From Rhodobacterales bacterium 34-62-10 (GTDB lineage Bacteria; Pseudomonadota; Alphaproteobacteria; Rhodobacterales; Rhodobacteraceae): DNA of 8,499 bases. The stretch's first letter is position 1, and every line of letters starts with the position of its first letter. The translations under genes were made by a program, and so were the position numbers. Below the pieces are notes generated by a model that saw nothing but the letters and a program-made list of their open reading frames with translations, did not search any database and had not been told where the DNA came from. Of this stretch, positions 1 through 6,500 are shown in pieces. The stretch spans positions 1 to 8,499 of the forward strand of contig NCJR01000071.1 in assembly GCA_002282555.1 (NCBI GenBank), in the 5' to 3' direction.

Positions 1-371
1 TGGACGCCCATCGGATCGACATTCTCGATCGAGCAGATGATGATGCAATTGTCCTTCCGGTCACGGACAACTTCCATCTCATATTCTTTCCAGCCCAGCA
101 GCGATTCCTCGATCAGAACCTCTGTCGTGGGGCTGGCATCGAGCCCTTCCTTGACGATCCGTTCGAACTCGGCCTTGTTATAGGCTATCCCGCCGCCGGT
201 GCCGCCCAGAGTAAAACTGGGGCGGATGATGCTGGGAAGGCCCGTGCGTTCGAGGATTTCAAACGCCTGATCGACATTATGCGCGACCCCGCTGCGCGCG
301 CTTTCCAGCCCGATCTTGTCCATCGCATCGCGGAATTTCTGGCGGTCTTCGGCCTTGTCGATCGCTTCGGC
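1..371 (-). pseudogene. carB: Internal fragment of carB (carbamoyl-phosphate synthase large subunit, first ATP-grasp domain)
   Basis: CarB uses ammonia from the CarA glutaminase, bicarbonate and two ATP to make carbamoyl phosphate for arginine and pyrimidines. The translated stretch carries CarB landmarks in order: [45 protein letters not shown] and [11 protein letters not shown]. These belong to the first (carboxy-phosphate forming) ATP-grasp domain. The last partial codon, CA-, fits the conserved His (E. coli H243). The ~115 residues that should precede this region, including the CarB start, are replaced by ABC-ATPase sequence. Whether the rest of carB continues beyond base 1 cannot be seen. 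No promoter or start of its own is visible. Confidence 0.88.
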
Positions 372-605
372 ATCCGCGCCGATCATCTGCTGCCCGTCAT
401 AGGTCACGGACCCCGTGACCTGCGCGCTATCCCCCAGCAATGACACAGTGCTCAGCGCGGTCACGGACTTGCCCGATCCACTTTCACCCACCAGTGCCAC
501 GGTTTGCCCGCGATCCAGCGTGAAACTGACACCGCGCACGGCATGGGTCAGTTTGCCGTCCTGCCGGAACGACACGTTCAGATCCTTGACCTCAAGCAGG
601 CTCAT
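1..605 (-). CDS. In-frame chimera: N-terminus of YejF-type peptide ABC ATPase joined to internal part of CarB (partial at window edge)
   Basis: The frame starts at ATG 605 and stays open to base 1 (201 full codons). The ATG overlaps the yejE stop as ATGA, the expected place for the importer ATPase. Residues 1-73 are a typical ABC ATPase start, with Walker A at 40-47 (GESGSGKS). The Q-loop, LSGGQ signature and Walker B that should follow are absent. From about residue 74 the protein is carbamoyl-phosphate synthase large subunit, first ATP-grasp domain. It has KAEDR (84-88), IIRPSF with R128, a Gly-rich loop, [13 protein letters not shown] and a CSIEN stretch near the end. By recalled E. coli CarB numbering this covers about 115-242, with R88 matching R129 and R128 matching R169. 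The first ~115 CarB residues are missing. Neither half could work as its parent does. Codon style does not change at the join. I infer an illegitimate recombination or an assembly join, not a designed bifunctional protein. Confidence 0.85.
   Translation of the reverse strand, partial: MSLLEVKDLNVSFRQDGKLTHAVRGVSFTLDRGQTVALVGESGSGKSVTALSTVSLLGDSAQVTGSVTYDGQQMIGADAEAIDKAEDRQKFRDAMDKIGLESARSGVAHNVDQAFEILERTGLPSIIRPSFTLGGTGGGIAYNKAEFERIVKEGLDASPTTEVLIEESLLGWKEYEMEVVRDRKDNCIIICSIENVDPMGV
372..386 (-). other. Junction between yejF and carB sequence (shared MIGAD codons)
   Basis: These five codons (ATG ATC GGC GCG GAT, Met-Ile-Gly-Ala-Asp) fit both parents. Peptide-importer ATPases of this group typically read DGQ-MIGAD-E just after the first ABC strands (recalled family knowledge). 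CarB has an MIGA[TD] stretch just before its [10 protein letters not shown] motif. Left of this block on the minus strand the sequence is purely ABC-like and right of it purely CarB-like. The break therefore lies inside or at the edge of a microhomology of at most about 15 bp. Confidence 0.7.
387..605 (-). pseudogene. yejF: 5' fragment of yejF (ATP-binding subunit of Yej-type peptide importer)
   Basis: This is the first 73 codons of the ATPase gene that completes the yejABE operon. It includes the opening strand of the nucleotide-binding domain and Walker A (G40 to S47), which binds the ATP phosphates. Full YejF proteins carry two nucleotide-binding domains in one chain of over 500 residues, so nearly all of it is missing. 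Translation would be coupled to yejE through the ATGA overlap; I see only a weak Shine-Dalgarno (GAAAG) upstream. The yejF name rests on the neighbouring yejA, yejB and yejE. An OppD/DppD-type single-domain ATPase would look similar over this short stretch. Confidence 0.75.
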
Positions 606-1777
606 TGAAAGGTCTTTCTGGGATCAAACGCATCGCGCACACCTTCAAAGATGAAAACCAGCAGCGACAACATGATGGCAAACACGAAAAACGCGGTGAA
701 GCCCAGCCAAGGGGCCTGCAGGTTCTGCTTGGCCTGAAGCGTCAACTCACCCAGCGAGGGGGAGGAGGACGGCAGACCGAAGCCCAGAAAATCCAGCCCT
801 GCGAGCGTGGCAATGGTGCCGGTGACGATAAAGGGCAGCATGGTCACCGTCGCCACCATCGCGTTGGGCAGCATGTGACGGAACATGATCGTGGTGTTGC
901 TGACCCCCAGCGCCTTGGCCGCGCGGACATATTCCAGATTGCGCGCCCGCAGGAATTCGGCCCGCACCACGCCCACCAGCGCCGTCCAGCCAAAGAGCAC
1001 GGTGATAAACACCAATAGCCAGAAACTTCGCCCCAGAATGGCGAACAGGATGATGATCACATAAAGCGCCGGGGTCGCCCCCCAGATTTCGATGATCCGC
1101 TGAAAGATCAGATCGACCCAGCCGCCGAAATACCCCTGCACCGCCCCGGCCAGAATACCGACAAGCGAGGCCAGCGTGGTCACGATCAGCGTGAACAGGA
1201 TCGACAGGCGGAAGCCATAGATCACGCGCGCCATCACGTCGCGCTTGGTATCATCCGTGCCCAGCCAGTTCTGACCATTGGGCGGCAAGGGGGCAGCACC
1301 CGGGCGATCCACCGTGGTGCGATAGCTGTAGGGGATCAGCGGCCACATGGCCCAACCAGGCTCGATCGCCTGCCCGTTGACCATCCCGCTCTCGGCTTGC
1401 TGCATGATCCCTTGGGGATCATCAAAGCAATCCTCCAACCCGCCCGATACGATCAGGCACTGCACCTCGATATCGCGATAAGGCGCTTCGGTCTGGAAAT
1501 CGCCGCCAAAGGTGGTTTCGGGATAGAAGCGGAAGATCGGCGCGTAAAACTCGCCCTGATATTTCACGAGGATCGGTTTGTCATTGGCGATGAACTCGGC
1601 AAACAAGGACAATCCGAACAGCACCGAAAAGATGATCAAGGACCAGAAGGCCCGGCGATTGCGCTTGAAATTGTTCCAGCGGCGCTGGTTCAGCGGCGAC
1701 AGGAACGCCTTTTTCGGTGCGGCGATGTCGGCGGGCAAGGGTGCGGGCGTCACGGTGGGATCAGGCAGGGTGCTCAT
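602..1777 (-). CDS. yejE: Peptide ABC transporter permease, YejE type
   Basis: This inner-membrane permease (391 aa) forms the channel with YejB for peptides delivered by the periplasmic binding protein. It has a cytoplasmic N-terminus, a first membrane helix at about 45-63 and a large periplasmic segment (about 64-187) typical of the YejE/DppC class. That segment contains two cysteines (C107, C117) that could form a disulfide. It then has the family stretch [18 protein letters not shown] (171-188) and further helices near 191-212, 233-248, 252-272, 308-328 and 359-378. The EAA loop that docks on the ATPase is [10 protein letters not shown] (about 282-291) followed by HMLPN. The start is ATG 1777, three bases after the yejB stop. 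A clear GGAGG lies 8 nt upstream, encoded inside the last yejB codons. The 3' end overlaps the ATPase start. The gene looks intact. Confidence 0.93.
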   Translation of the reverse strand: MSTLPDPTVTPAPLPADIAAPKKAFLSPLNQRRWNNFKRNRRAFWSLIIFSVLFGLSLFAEFIANDKPILVKYQGEFYAPIFRFYPETTFGGDFQTEAPYRDIEVQCLIVSGGLEDCFDDPQGIMQQAESGMVNGQAIEPGWAMWPLIPYSYRTTVDRPGAAPLPPNGQNWLGTDDTKRDVMARVIYGFRLSILFTLIVTTLASLVGILAGAVQGYFGGWVDLIFQRIIEIWGATPALYVIIILFAILGRSFWLLVFITVLFGWTALVGVVRAEFLRARNLEYVRAAKALGVSNTTIMFRHMLPNAMVATVTMLPFIVTGTIATLAGLDFLGFGLPSSSPSLGELTLQAKQNLQAPWLGFTAFFVFAIMLSLLVFIFEGVRDAFDPRKTFQ

Positions 1778-1780
1778 CGC

Positions 1781-2866
1781 TTAACCCTCCCTTTTTTCAA
1801 AGTCGATGCGCGGATCGACCAGCACATACATCAGGTCCGACAGGATGCCCACCACCAGCCCGATCAGGCCAAAGATGAAAAGCGTGCCGAAAATCACCGG
1901 ATAATCCCGCGCCACTGCCGCCTCGAACCCAAGGCGGCCCAGACCGTCCAGCGAGAAAATCGTCTCGATGATCAGCGACCCGCCAAAGAACACGCCAATG
2001 AACACCGCCGGAAAGCCCGCGATCACAATCAGCATCGCGTTGCGAAAGACATGACCATAAAGCACCTTTTTCTCAGACAGCCCCTTGGCGCGGGCGGTCA
2101 TGACATAGTGTTTCTTGATCTCGTCCAGAAAGCTGTTCTTGGTCAGCAGTGTGAGCGTGGCAAAGGCCGAGATGGTCGAGGCTGTCACAGGCAGCGCGAT
2201 GTGCCAGAAATAATCGGCCACCTTGCCCAGCAAGGACAGCTCCTCCCAGTTGTCCGATGTCAGACCCCTGAGCGGGAAAATCTGGAAATATGATCCACCC
2301 GCGAACAGAACCAGCAGCAGGATCGCAAACAGGAAACCGGGGATGGCATAGGCCACGATGATCATGGCCGATGTCCATGTGTCGAAAGGCGAGCCATCCT
2401 TGACAGCCTTGCGAATCCCCAAGGGGATCGACACGGCATAGGCGATCAGCGTTGACCACAGGCCAAGCGTGATCGACACCGGCATCTTCTCGATCACCAG
2501 ATCGATCACGCTGATCGAGCGAAAATAGCTTTCGCCAAAATCCAGCCGCATATAGTTCCACAACATGGTAAAGAACCGCTCCAGCGGCGGCTTGTCGAAG
2601 CCGAATTCCTTTTCCAGTTGGGCGATGAACTCGGGCGGCAGACCCCGCGCTCCGGCGTATTCGCTGTCTGATCCGGCCCCGGCGCTGACACCGGCGTCAC
2701 CGCCCCCGGCAAAGCCCTCGAACACATCGCCCTGGCCCTGCACCTGTGCCAAGACCTGCTCGATCGGCCCGCCCGGTACGAATTGCACCAGCGCGAAATT
2801 GATCACCATGATGCCCAGCAGCGTGGGGATGATCAGCGCCAGACGGCGAAGGATATAGGCTCCCAT
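1781..2866 (-). CDS. yejB: Peptide ABC transporter permease, YejB type
   Basis: This is the second inner-membrane permease subunit (361 aa) of the importer, DppB/OppB superfamily. The start [18 protein letters not shown] is the classic first helix (about 9-29), followed by [10 protein letters not shown] Gly/Ala-rich periplasmic insert (about 44-75) is usual for YejB compared with Dpp[11 protein letters not shown] and DFGESYF are family motifs. Further helices lie near 131-153, 166-189, 224-243, 277-302 and 324-347. The ATPase-docking loop is [16 protein letters not shown] with HVFRNA (about 253-277). The C-terminus [12 protein letters not shown] is typical. ATG 2866 lies 9 nt after the yejA stop. 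An AGGG that overlaps that TAG stop sits 7 nt from the start, which suggests translational coupling. The gene looks intact. Confidence 0.94.
   Translation of the reverse strand: MGAYILRRLALIIPTLLGIMVINFALVQFVPGGPIEQVLAQVQGQGDVFEGFAGGGDAGVSAGAGSDSEYAGARGLPPEFIAQLEKEFGFDKPPLERFFTMLWNYMRLDFGESYFRSISVIDLVIEKMPVSITLGLWSTLIAYAVSIPLGIRKAVKDGSPFDTWTSAMIIVAYAIPGFLFAILLLVLFAGGSYFQIFPLRGLTSDNWEELSLLGKVADYFWHIALPVTASTISAFATLTLLTKNSFLDEIKKHYVMTARAKGLSEKKVLYGHVFRNAMLIVIAGFPAVFIGVFFGGSLIIETIFSLDGLGRLGFEAAVARDYPVIFGTLFIFGLIGLVVGILSDLMYVLVDPRIDFEKREG
1786..1790 (-). promoter_or_regulatory. Shine-Dalgarno for yejE inside the 3' end of yejB
   Basis: GGAGG lies 8 nt upstream of ATG 1777. It is formed by the last sense codons of yejB (Arg-Glu-Gly), so ribosomes finishing yejB would expose or reuse it. 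This supports coupled translation of the two permeases. Confidence 0.7.
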
Positions 2867-2875
2867 GTCGTGGCC

Positions 2876-4789
2876 CTAGCGTATCGCGCCAGAGGCACGC
2901 AGCGCCTGCGCCTTTTCGGGATTGAACCACCAGATCGACAACTCGCCCATCCCGTTGGGCGGCGGATTATCGGTATAGGGGCGCTCATACATATCGAAAT
3001 AGGCGATGTTATGCTCGCCCTTGTACCATTGGGGCACCCAGATATGCATGGCCCGCAGCACCCGGTCCAGCGCAGAGACCGCAGTTTCAAGATCCTCGCG
3101 GCTGGTGGCGGTCTCGATCGTCTTGATCAGGGCATCCACTGCCGGGTTATTGATGCCTGCGATATTGTTGGACCCTTCCACATTCGCGGCCTCGCCGCCG
3201 AAAATGCCGCGCAATTCGATCCCCGGTGTCTGCGACATGGAATAACGGCGCGTCACGATATCGAAATCGAAGGTCTTTTCACGCTCCTGCGACTGCGCGC
3301 TGTCGACGCGGGTATAGACCGCATCCACACCAAGCCGGCGCAGGTTTTCGACATAGGGGTTGATGATCCGCTCGAAACTGGCGCTGTCGTTCAGCACCTC
3401 GATCCGCAGCGGATCCCCCGCCGCGTTCACGCGGATCCCATCGGGGCCGACGGTCCAACCCGCCTCCTCGAGCAAGCGGCCCGCCTGACGCAAGGCGCGG
3501 CGGTCGGCGACGCTGGCGGGATCGGATTCCGCGGGGCTGAAGGCCGGCTCAGAGAACACCGCCTCAGGCAGGTGTTCGCGCAGGGGTTCCAGCAGGGCCA
3601 GTTCTGCCTCGGTCGGCAACCCCTCGGCCTGCATGGTCGAGTTTTCCCAGAAACTGTCGGTGCGGGCATAGATACCATAGAACAGGCTTTCATTGGCCCA
3701 TTCGAAATTGAACGCCATGCCCAGCGCCTGCCGCACGCGCGGATCCTCGAACACCGGGCGGCGCAGGTTGAACCAGAAGCCCTGCGTCCCCGCCGGGCGA
3801 CCATCGGGCAGGGTTTCCACCTTGACGGCGCCGCTTTGGACAGCGGGGAAATCGTATCCCGTGGCCCAGATCAGCGACATGAACTCCTCGCGGTACATAT
3901 AGGCACCGGCTTTGAACGCCTCGAACGCCGTGGTGTAATCGGCAAAATACTCGACCTGAAGGATATCGAAATTATTGGTGCCCACATTCACGTTCAGATC
4001 GCGCGCCCAGTAATCATCACGCCGCTTGTAGCTGACGGAACGACCGGCATCGACCCGGTCCAGAACATAGGGACCAGAGCCAAGCGGCGGCTCCAACGTG
4101 GATTCGGCGAAATCGCGGGTCTCATAGTAGGCGCGCGAAAAGATAGGCAGGCCTGCCGCGCTCATGGGCAATTCGCGCAGGGCACCGTCCGGGTTGAAGG
4201 TGAACTTGACCGTATGATCGTCCAGCGCCTCGACCGTTTGGAAATCCCGGAACAACACGCGATAGGACGGTTGCCCCTTGTCGCGCAGTACCTCGTAGCT
4301 GAACACAACGTCATGGGCGGTGACGGGCGTTCCATCCGAAAAACGCGCCTCGGGGCGCATGTGGAAAATCGCCCATTCGCGGCTTTCGGGATATTCGATC
4401 GTATGAGCCACCAGCCCATACATCGCGTCAGGTTCATCCAGAGAGCCTGTCATCAATGTATCGAAGAACACCGTGGACAGCGCCGCGGCATTGCCCTTGA
4501 GGATATAGGGCGAAAGGCTGTCGAATGTGCCGAACCCCCATGTCGAGAACGTGCCTCCCTTGGGCGCATCGGGATTGACGTAATCGAAATGCGCAAAACC
4601 TTCGGGGTATTTCAACTCGCCGAAGGTCGAGATGCCATGGGCCCGGATGATCCGCTCTTCCGCCCTGACAGGCGTCATCGCTGCCAAGACCAAGACGAAG
4701 GATGCGATCAGCGCCAGCGCAGCCGGGACAATCATGTTCGAGAAGGGCTGGACGGTGCGCGCGGCGGCGCTGTTGCGGGGCCGGTTCAA
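2876..4789 (-). CDS. yejA: Periplasmic peptide-binding protein of ABC importer, YejA type (SBP_bac_5), TTG start
   Basis: This extracellular solute-binding protein (637 aa) captures oligopeptides or peptide-like compounds and delivers them to YejB/YejE. E. coli YejABEF takes up microcin C; the substrate here is unknown. An n-region with R3, R5 and R11 is followed by a hydrophobic core (about 19-38) and a likely signal peptidase I site after VRA43. There is no lipobox and no twin arginine. FDYVNPDAPKGG (68-79) is the YejA hallmark and RFSDGTPVTAHDVVFS (149-164) the SBP_bac_5 signature. I chose TTG 4789 because AGGAGG lies 8 nt upstream and an in-frame TAG lies just beyond. The alternative ATG at 4735 (M19) would leave a signal peptide with no positive n-region and no good ribosome site. 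It is first in the operon and appears intact. Confidence 0.93.
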   Translation of the reverse strand: MNRPRNSAAARTVQPFSNMIVPAALALIASFVLVLAAMTPVRAEERIIRAHGISTFGELKYPEGFAHFDYVNPDAPKGGTFSTWGFGTFDSLSPYILKGNAAALSTVFFDTLMTGSLDEPDAMYGLVAHTIEYPESREWAIFHMRPEARFSDGTPVTAHDVVFSYEVLRDKGQPSYRVLFRDFQTVEALDDHTVKFTFNPDGALRELPMSAAGLPIFSRAYYETRDFAESTLEPPLGSGPYVLDRVDAGRSVSYKRRDDYWARDLNVNVGTNNFDILQVEYFADYTTAFEAFKAGAYMYREEFMSLIWATGYDFPAVQSGAVKVETLPDGRPAGTQGFWFNLRRPVFEDPRVRQALGMAFNFEWANESLFYGIYARTDSFWENSTMQAEGLPTEAELALLEPLREHLPEAVFSEPAFSPAESDPASVADRRALRQAGRLLEEAGWTVGPDGIRVNAAGDPLRIEVLNDSASFERIINPYVENLRRLGVDAVYTRVDSAQSQEREKTFDFDIVTRRYSMSQTPGIELRGIFGGEAANVEGSNNIAGINNPAVDALIKTIETATSREDLETAVSALDRVLRAMHIWVPQWYKGEHNIAYFDMYERPYTDNPPPNGMGELSIWWFNPEKAQALRASGAIR

Positions 4790-4797
4790 ATGCTCAT

Positions 4798-4803
4798 CCT
4801 CCT
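4798..4803 (-). promoter_or_regulatory. Strong Shine-Dalgarno (AGGAGG) that fixes the TTG start of yejA
   Basis: A perfect AGGAGG ends 8 nt before TTG 4789. An ATG directly abuts the AGGAGG (4797-4795), but its frame is ATG AGC ATT TGA, stopping after three codons. It also has zero spacing, so it is not the yejA start. The tiny frame's TGA overlaps the TTG by two bases. Confidence 0.75.
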
Positions 4804-4844
4804 ACGGTGTGACCGGATCAAACCGATCCTACATGACTTACCTA

Positions 4845-4873
4845 AGCTAAAGGGCGGCAAGGGCCATATTCAA
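4845..4873 (-). promoter_or_regulatory. Candidate sigma70-type promoter for the yejA operon
   Basis: On the minus strand TTGAAT (4873-4868) and TTAGCT (4850-4845) are separated by 17 bp, about 55 nt before the TTG start. The -10 match is mediocre. A short inverted repeat, GGATC-aaacc-GATCC (4815-4829), lies in the leader between this site and the ribosome site. The spacer 4790-4927 must hold the operon promoter because a terminator lies upstream, but this exact assignment is a guess from consensus. Confidence 0.3.
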
Positions 4874-4927
4874 GTTGAGATTAAGTGATCTTTCCGTGAT
4901 CGGCATCAAAGGCGTGTCAGGCCATGA

Positions 4928-4962
4928 AAAAGACCGCCGATGCAGTGCACGGGCGGTCTTTT
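4928..4962. terminator. Bidirectional rho-independent terminator downstream of the cytochrome c gene
   Basis: AAAAGACCGCC (4928-4938) and GGCGGTCTTTT (4952-4962) form a perfect 11-bp stem with a 13-nt loop. The minus-strand read, following the cytochrome stop at 4984 by about 20 nt, ends in a run of five T. It should terminate the cytochrome transcript and insulate it from yejA, which is on the same strand. The plus-strand read also ends in four T, so it could stop antisense transcription out of yejA. Confidence 0.85.
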
Positions 4963-4983
4963 GGAACCTGCAAACAGAACGGA

Positions 4984-5493
4984 TCAGTTACCGATGCTGT
5001 CCAGATAGGCGATCAGATCGGCGCGATCCTCGGGCGACTTCAAGCCGGCGAAGGCCATGGAGGTGCCGGGTGCATATTCGCGCGGGTTTTCGATGAAGGC
5101 CGACAGGTTCTCGGGGGACCACACGTCATCGGTGCCGATTGCGCCAGAGTAACCGAACCCGGCGACCGCGCCTTTCGCACGACCAACCACACCATAAAGA
5201 TGCGGGCCGGTGCCGTTCGCGCCATCTTCCAGCTTGTGGCAGGCCGCACATTTGTTGAACTGACGCGCGCCTGCGCCAACGTCGGCCGATGCGAGAAGGG
5301 TTGCAAAATCAACCTCTTCCTCAACCTCGGCAACTTCTTCTTCACCCGTGTCGATCACATAGGCCTGTTGCACATCACCATGACCGCCGCCTGTGTGGTA
5401 CAGTTCTTCCGCACCCCATTTGGCCAGCAGGAAAATCAGCAAGGCGCCGCAGAATGCACCCAGTGTCTTGGTGAAGGTCATCGTATCAAGCAT
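4984..5493 (-). CDS. cycM: Membrane-anchored c-type cytochrome, c552/CycM type
   Basis: This single-heme cytochrome c (169 aa) is tethered to the periplasmic face of the inner membrane. It resembles Paracoccus cytochrome c552 (CycM), which carries electrons from the bc1 complex to aa3-type oxidase. The order is MLDTMTFTKT, an uncleaved membrane anchor (about 11-25), an acidic Glu/Val-rich linker (about 50-62) and a class I cytochrome domain. Heme attaches at CAACH (82-86), with His86 as axial ligand, and Met146 in GTSMAFAG is the likely second ligand. I chose ATG 5493 because homologues begin M-(F/L)-D-T-M-T; a longer frame from 5571 adds an unrelated 26-residue Ser/Asp/Arg-rich leader over the promoter. 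The ribosome site is weak. The gene is monocistronic, with a promoter at 5543-5571 and a terminator at 4928-4962. The symbol follows Paracoccus usage. Confidence 0.88.
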   Translation of the reverse strand: MLDTMTFTKTLGAFCGALLIFLLAKWGAEELYHTGGGHGDVQQAYVIDTGEEEVAEVEEEVDFATLLASADVGAGARQFNKCAACHKLEDGANGTGPHLYGVVGRAKGAVAGFGYSGAIGTDDVWSPENLSAFIENPREYAPGTSMAFAGLKSPEDRADLIAYLDSIGN

Positions 5494-5542
5494 GTCTCGC
5501 CCGTCCGTTGAATCGGTTGAAGATAGGTCGCTGTCCGGCGGG

Positions 5543-5571
5543 TATCTATTGCTTCCCCTTGTGCGTGGCAA
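5543..5571 (-). promoter_or_regulatory. Likely promoter of the cytochrome c552 gene
   Basis: On the minus strand TTGCCA (5571-5566) and TAGATA (5548-5543) are separated by exactly 17 bp, a good sigma70-like match. Transcription would begin near 5535, giving a leader of about 42 nt before ATG 5493. Confidence 0.5.
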
Positions 5572-5579
5572 GGTATAGT
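5549..5579 (+). promoter_or_regulatory. Candidate promoter of pheA, overlapping the divergent cytochrome promoter
   Basis: TATAGT (5574-5579) is a good -10. The best -35 is TTGCTT (5549-5554) with a long 19-bp spacer. The site interleaves with the minus-strand promoter at 5543-5571. A near-palindrome, CGCCCTCGGGCG (5593-5604), falls in the predicted leader. The leader shows no obvious Phe-codon-rich attenuator peptide. Confidence 0.35.
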
Positions 5580-5639
5580 TACCGCGACCAAACGCCCTCG
5601 GGCGCGAAAAGTGATCCGAATTCGACAGGAATTGACCGC

Positions 5640-6470
5640 ATGACCCAACGTATCGCCTTCCAAGGAGACCTCGGTGCCTATTCCCACGAGGCCTGCGTCG
5701 CTGCCCGCCCCGATATGGAGGCGCTGCCCTGCCGCACCTTCGAGGACGTGATCGAGGCGGTCAATTCGGGTCGTGCACAGATGGCGATGCTGCCAGTTGA
5801 AAATTCGACCTATGGCCGGGTGACCGACATCCACCGTCTGTTACCGCAATCCGGCCTGCATATCGTGGACGAGGTCTTCGTGCGTGTCCGCATCTGCCTG
5901 ATGGCGCGCCCCGGCACGCGGCTCGAGGATATCCGCAAGGTGCGCGCGCATCTGGTGCTGATCCCGCAGGCCCGCGCCTTTCTGGACGCCCATGGCATCA
6001 CGCCCGAGGCTGCGGCCGACAGCGCCGGAGCCGCCGCGGAACTGGCGCGCGGTGGACCAAGTGACCAAGGTGTGCTGGCCAGCGAACTGGCGGCGCAGAT
6101 TCACGTGCTCGACATTCTGGCCCGGGATATCGAGGATCACGGACACAACACGACACGCTTTCTGCTGATGGCCCCCAAAGCCGATCTCAGCCGCCGGTCG
6201 GACCACATGATGACCACGTTCATCTTTCAGGTCCGCAACATCCCGGCGGCCCTTTACAAGGCGATGGGCGGTTTCGCGACCAATGGCGTCAACATGACCA
6301 AGCTGGAAAGCTATATGGTGGGTGGCTCTTTCACCGCCACGCAGTTCTACGCCGATATCGAAGGCCACCCGGACGATGCCAATGTCCGTCTGGCGCTTGA
6401 GGAGTTGGGATATTTCACGAACGAGCTGACGATTCTGGGTGTCTATCCCGCCGATCCCAAACGCTATTGA
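5640..6470 (+). CDS. pheA: Prephenate dehydratase (PDT domain plus ACT domain)
   Basis: This cytoplasmic enzyme (276 aa) converts prephenate to phenylpyruvate with loss of water and CO2, the committed step to phenylalanine. It is the monofunctional form, with no chorismate mutase domain. The N-terminal IAFQGDLGAYSHEA is diagnostic. PVENSTYGRV (E54, N55), Q110 and TTRF (T172, R173, F174) are the expected active-site positions. An ACT domain (about 193-270) contains NMTKLESYMVGG; the classical ESRP phenylalanine-binding motif is ESYM here, as is common in alphaproteobacteria. The stretch AHLVLIPQARAFL (104-114) departs from the usual SH-x-LGQC form, although the Gln is kept. ATG 5640 has AGGA 9 nt upstream; the frame extends upstream to an ATG at 5508, but that leader is not family-like. 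It is followed 30 bp later by the dehydrogenase, probably co-transcribed. Confidence 0.93.
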   Translation: MTQRIAFQGDLGAYSHEACVAARPDMEALPCRTFEDVIEAVNSGRAQMAMLPVENSTYGRVTDIHRLLPQSGLHIVDEVFVRVRICLMARPGTRLEDIRKVRAHLVLIPQARAFLDAHGITPEAAADSAGAAAELARGGPSDQGVLASELAAQIHVLDILARDIEDHGHNTTRFLLMAPKADLSRRSDHMMTTFIFQVRNIPAALYKAMGGFATNGVNMTKLESYMVGGSFTATQFYADIEGHPDDANVRLALEELGYFTNELTILGVYPADPKRY

Positions 6471-6500
6471 CCCGCGCATCCTGCGGATGAAAGGACGCTC

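Noticed and set aside
1..605. The chimera as a true new bifunctional ABC/ATP-grasp enzyme
   Set aside because: The cut falls inside both domains and removes essential parts of each. The junction sits on a short shared sequence, which fits an accident better than an evolved fusion.
1397..2293. A 298-codon plus-strand frame across yejE and yejB
   Set aside because: It is antisense to two well-supported permeases, has unusual His/Gln/Arg composition, and has no family match or ribosome site.
2655..2735. The Gly/Ala-rich stretch in yejB as a possible repeat insertion or frameshift
   Set aside because: The frame is intact, and a Gly-rich periplasmic insert at this position is usual in YejB proteins.
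2783..4888. A 701-codon open frame on the plus strand, longer than the gene opposite
   Set aside because: It lies entirely antisense to yejA and the yejB start. Its product is His/Arg/Gly-rich with no recognisable domain. Long antisense frames are expected opposite high-GC genes.
4924..5511. A 195-codon plus-strand frame over the cytochrome c gene
   Set aside because: It is antisense to a gene with a clear CAACH heme site, and its start lies in the terminator stem region.
5494..5571. A longer N-terminus for the cytochrome (start at 5571)
   Set aside because: The extra 26 residues are unlike the family, and they would cover the best promoter. The M-L-D-T-M-T start at 5493 matches CycM-type proteins.
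5508..5639. A longer N-terminus for pheA (start at 5508)
   Set aside because: The 44 extra residues are not dehydratase-like. ATG 5640 has a ribosome site and begins the conserved IAFQG motif.
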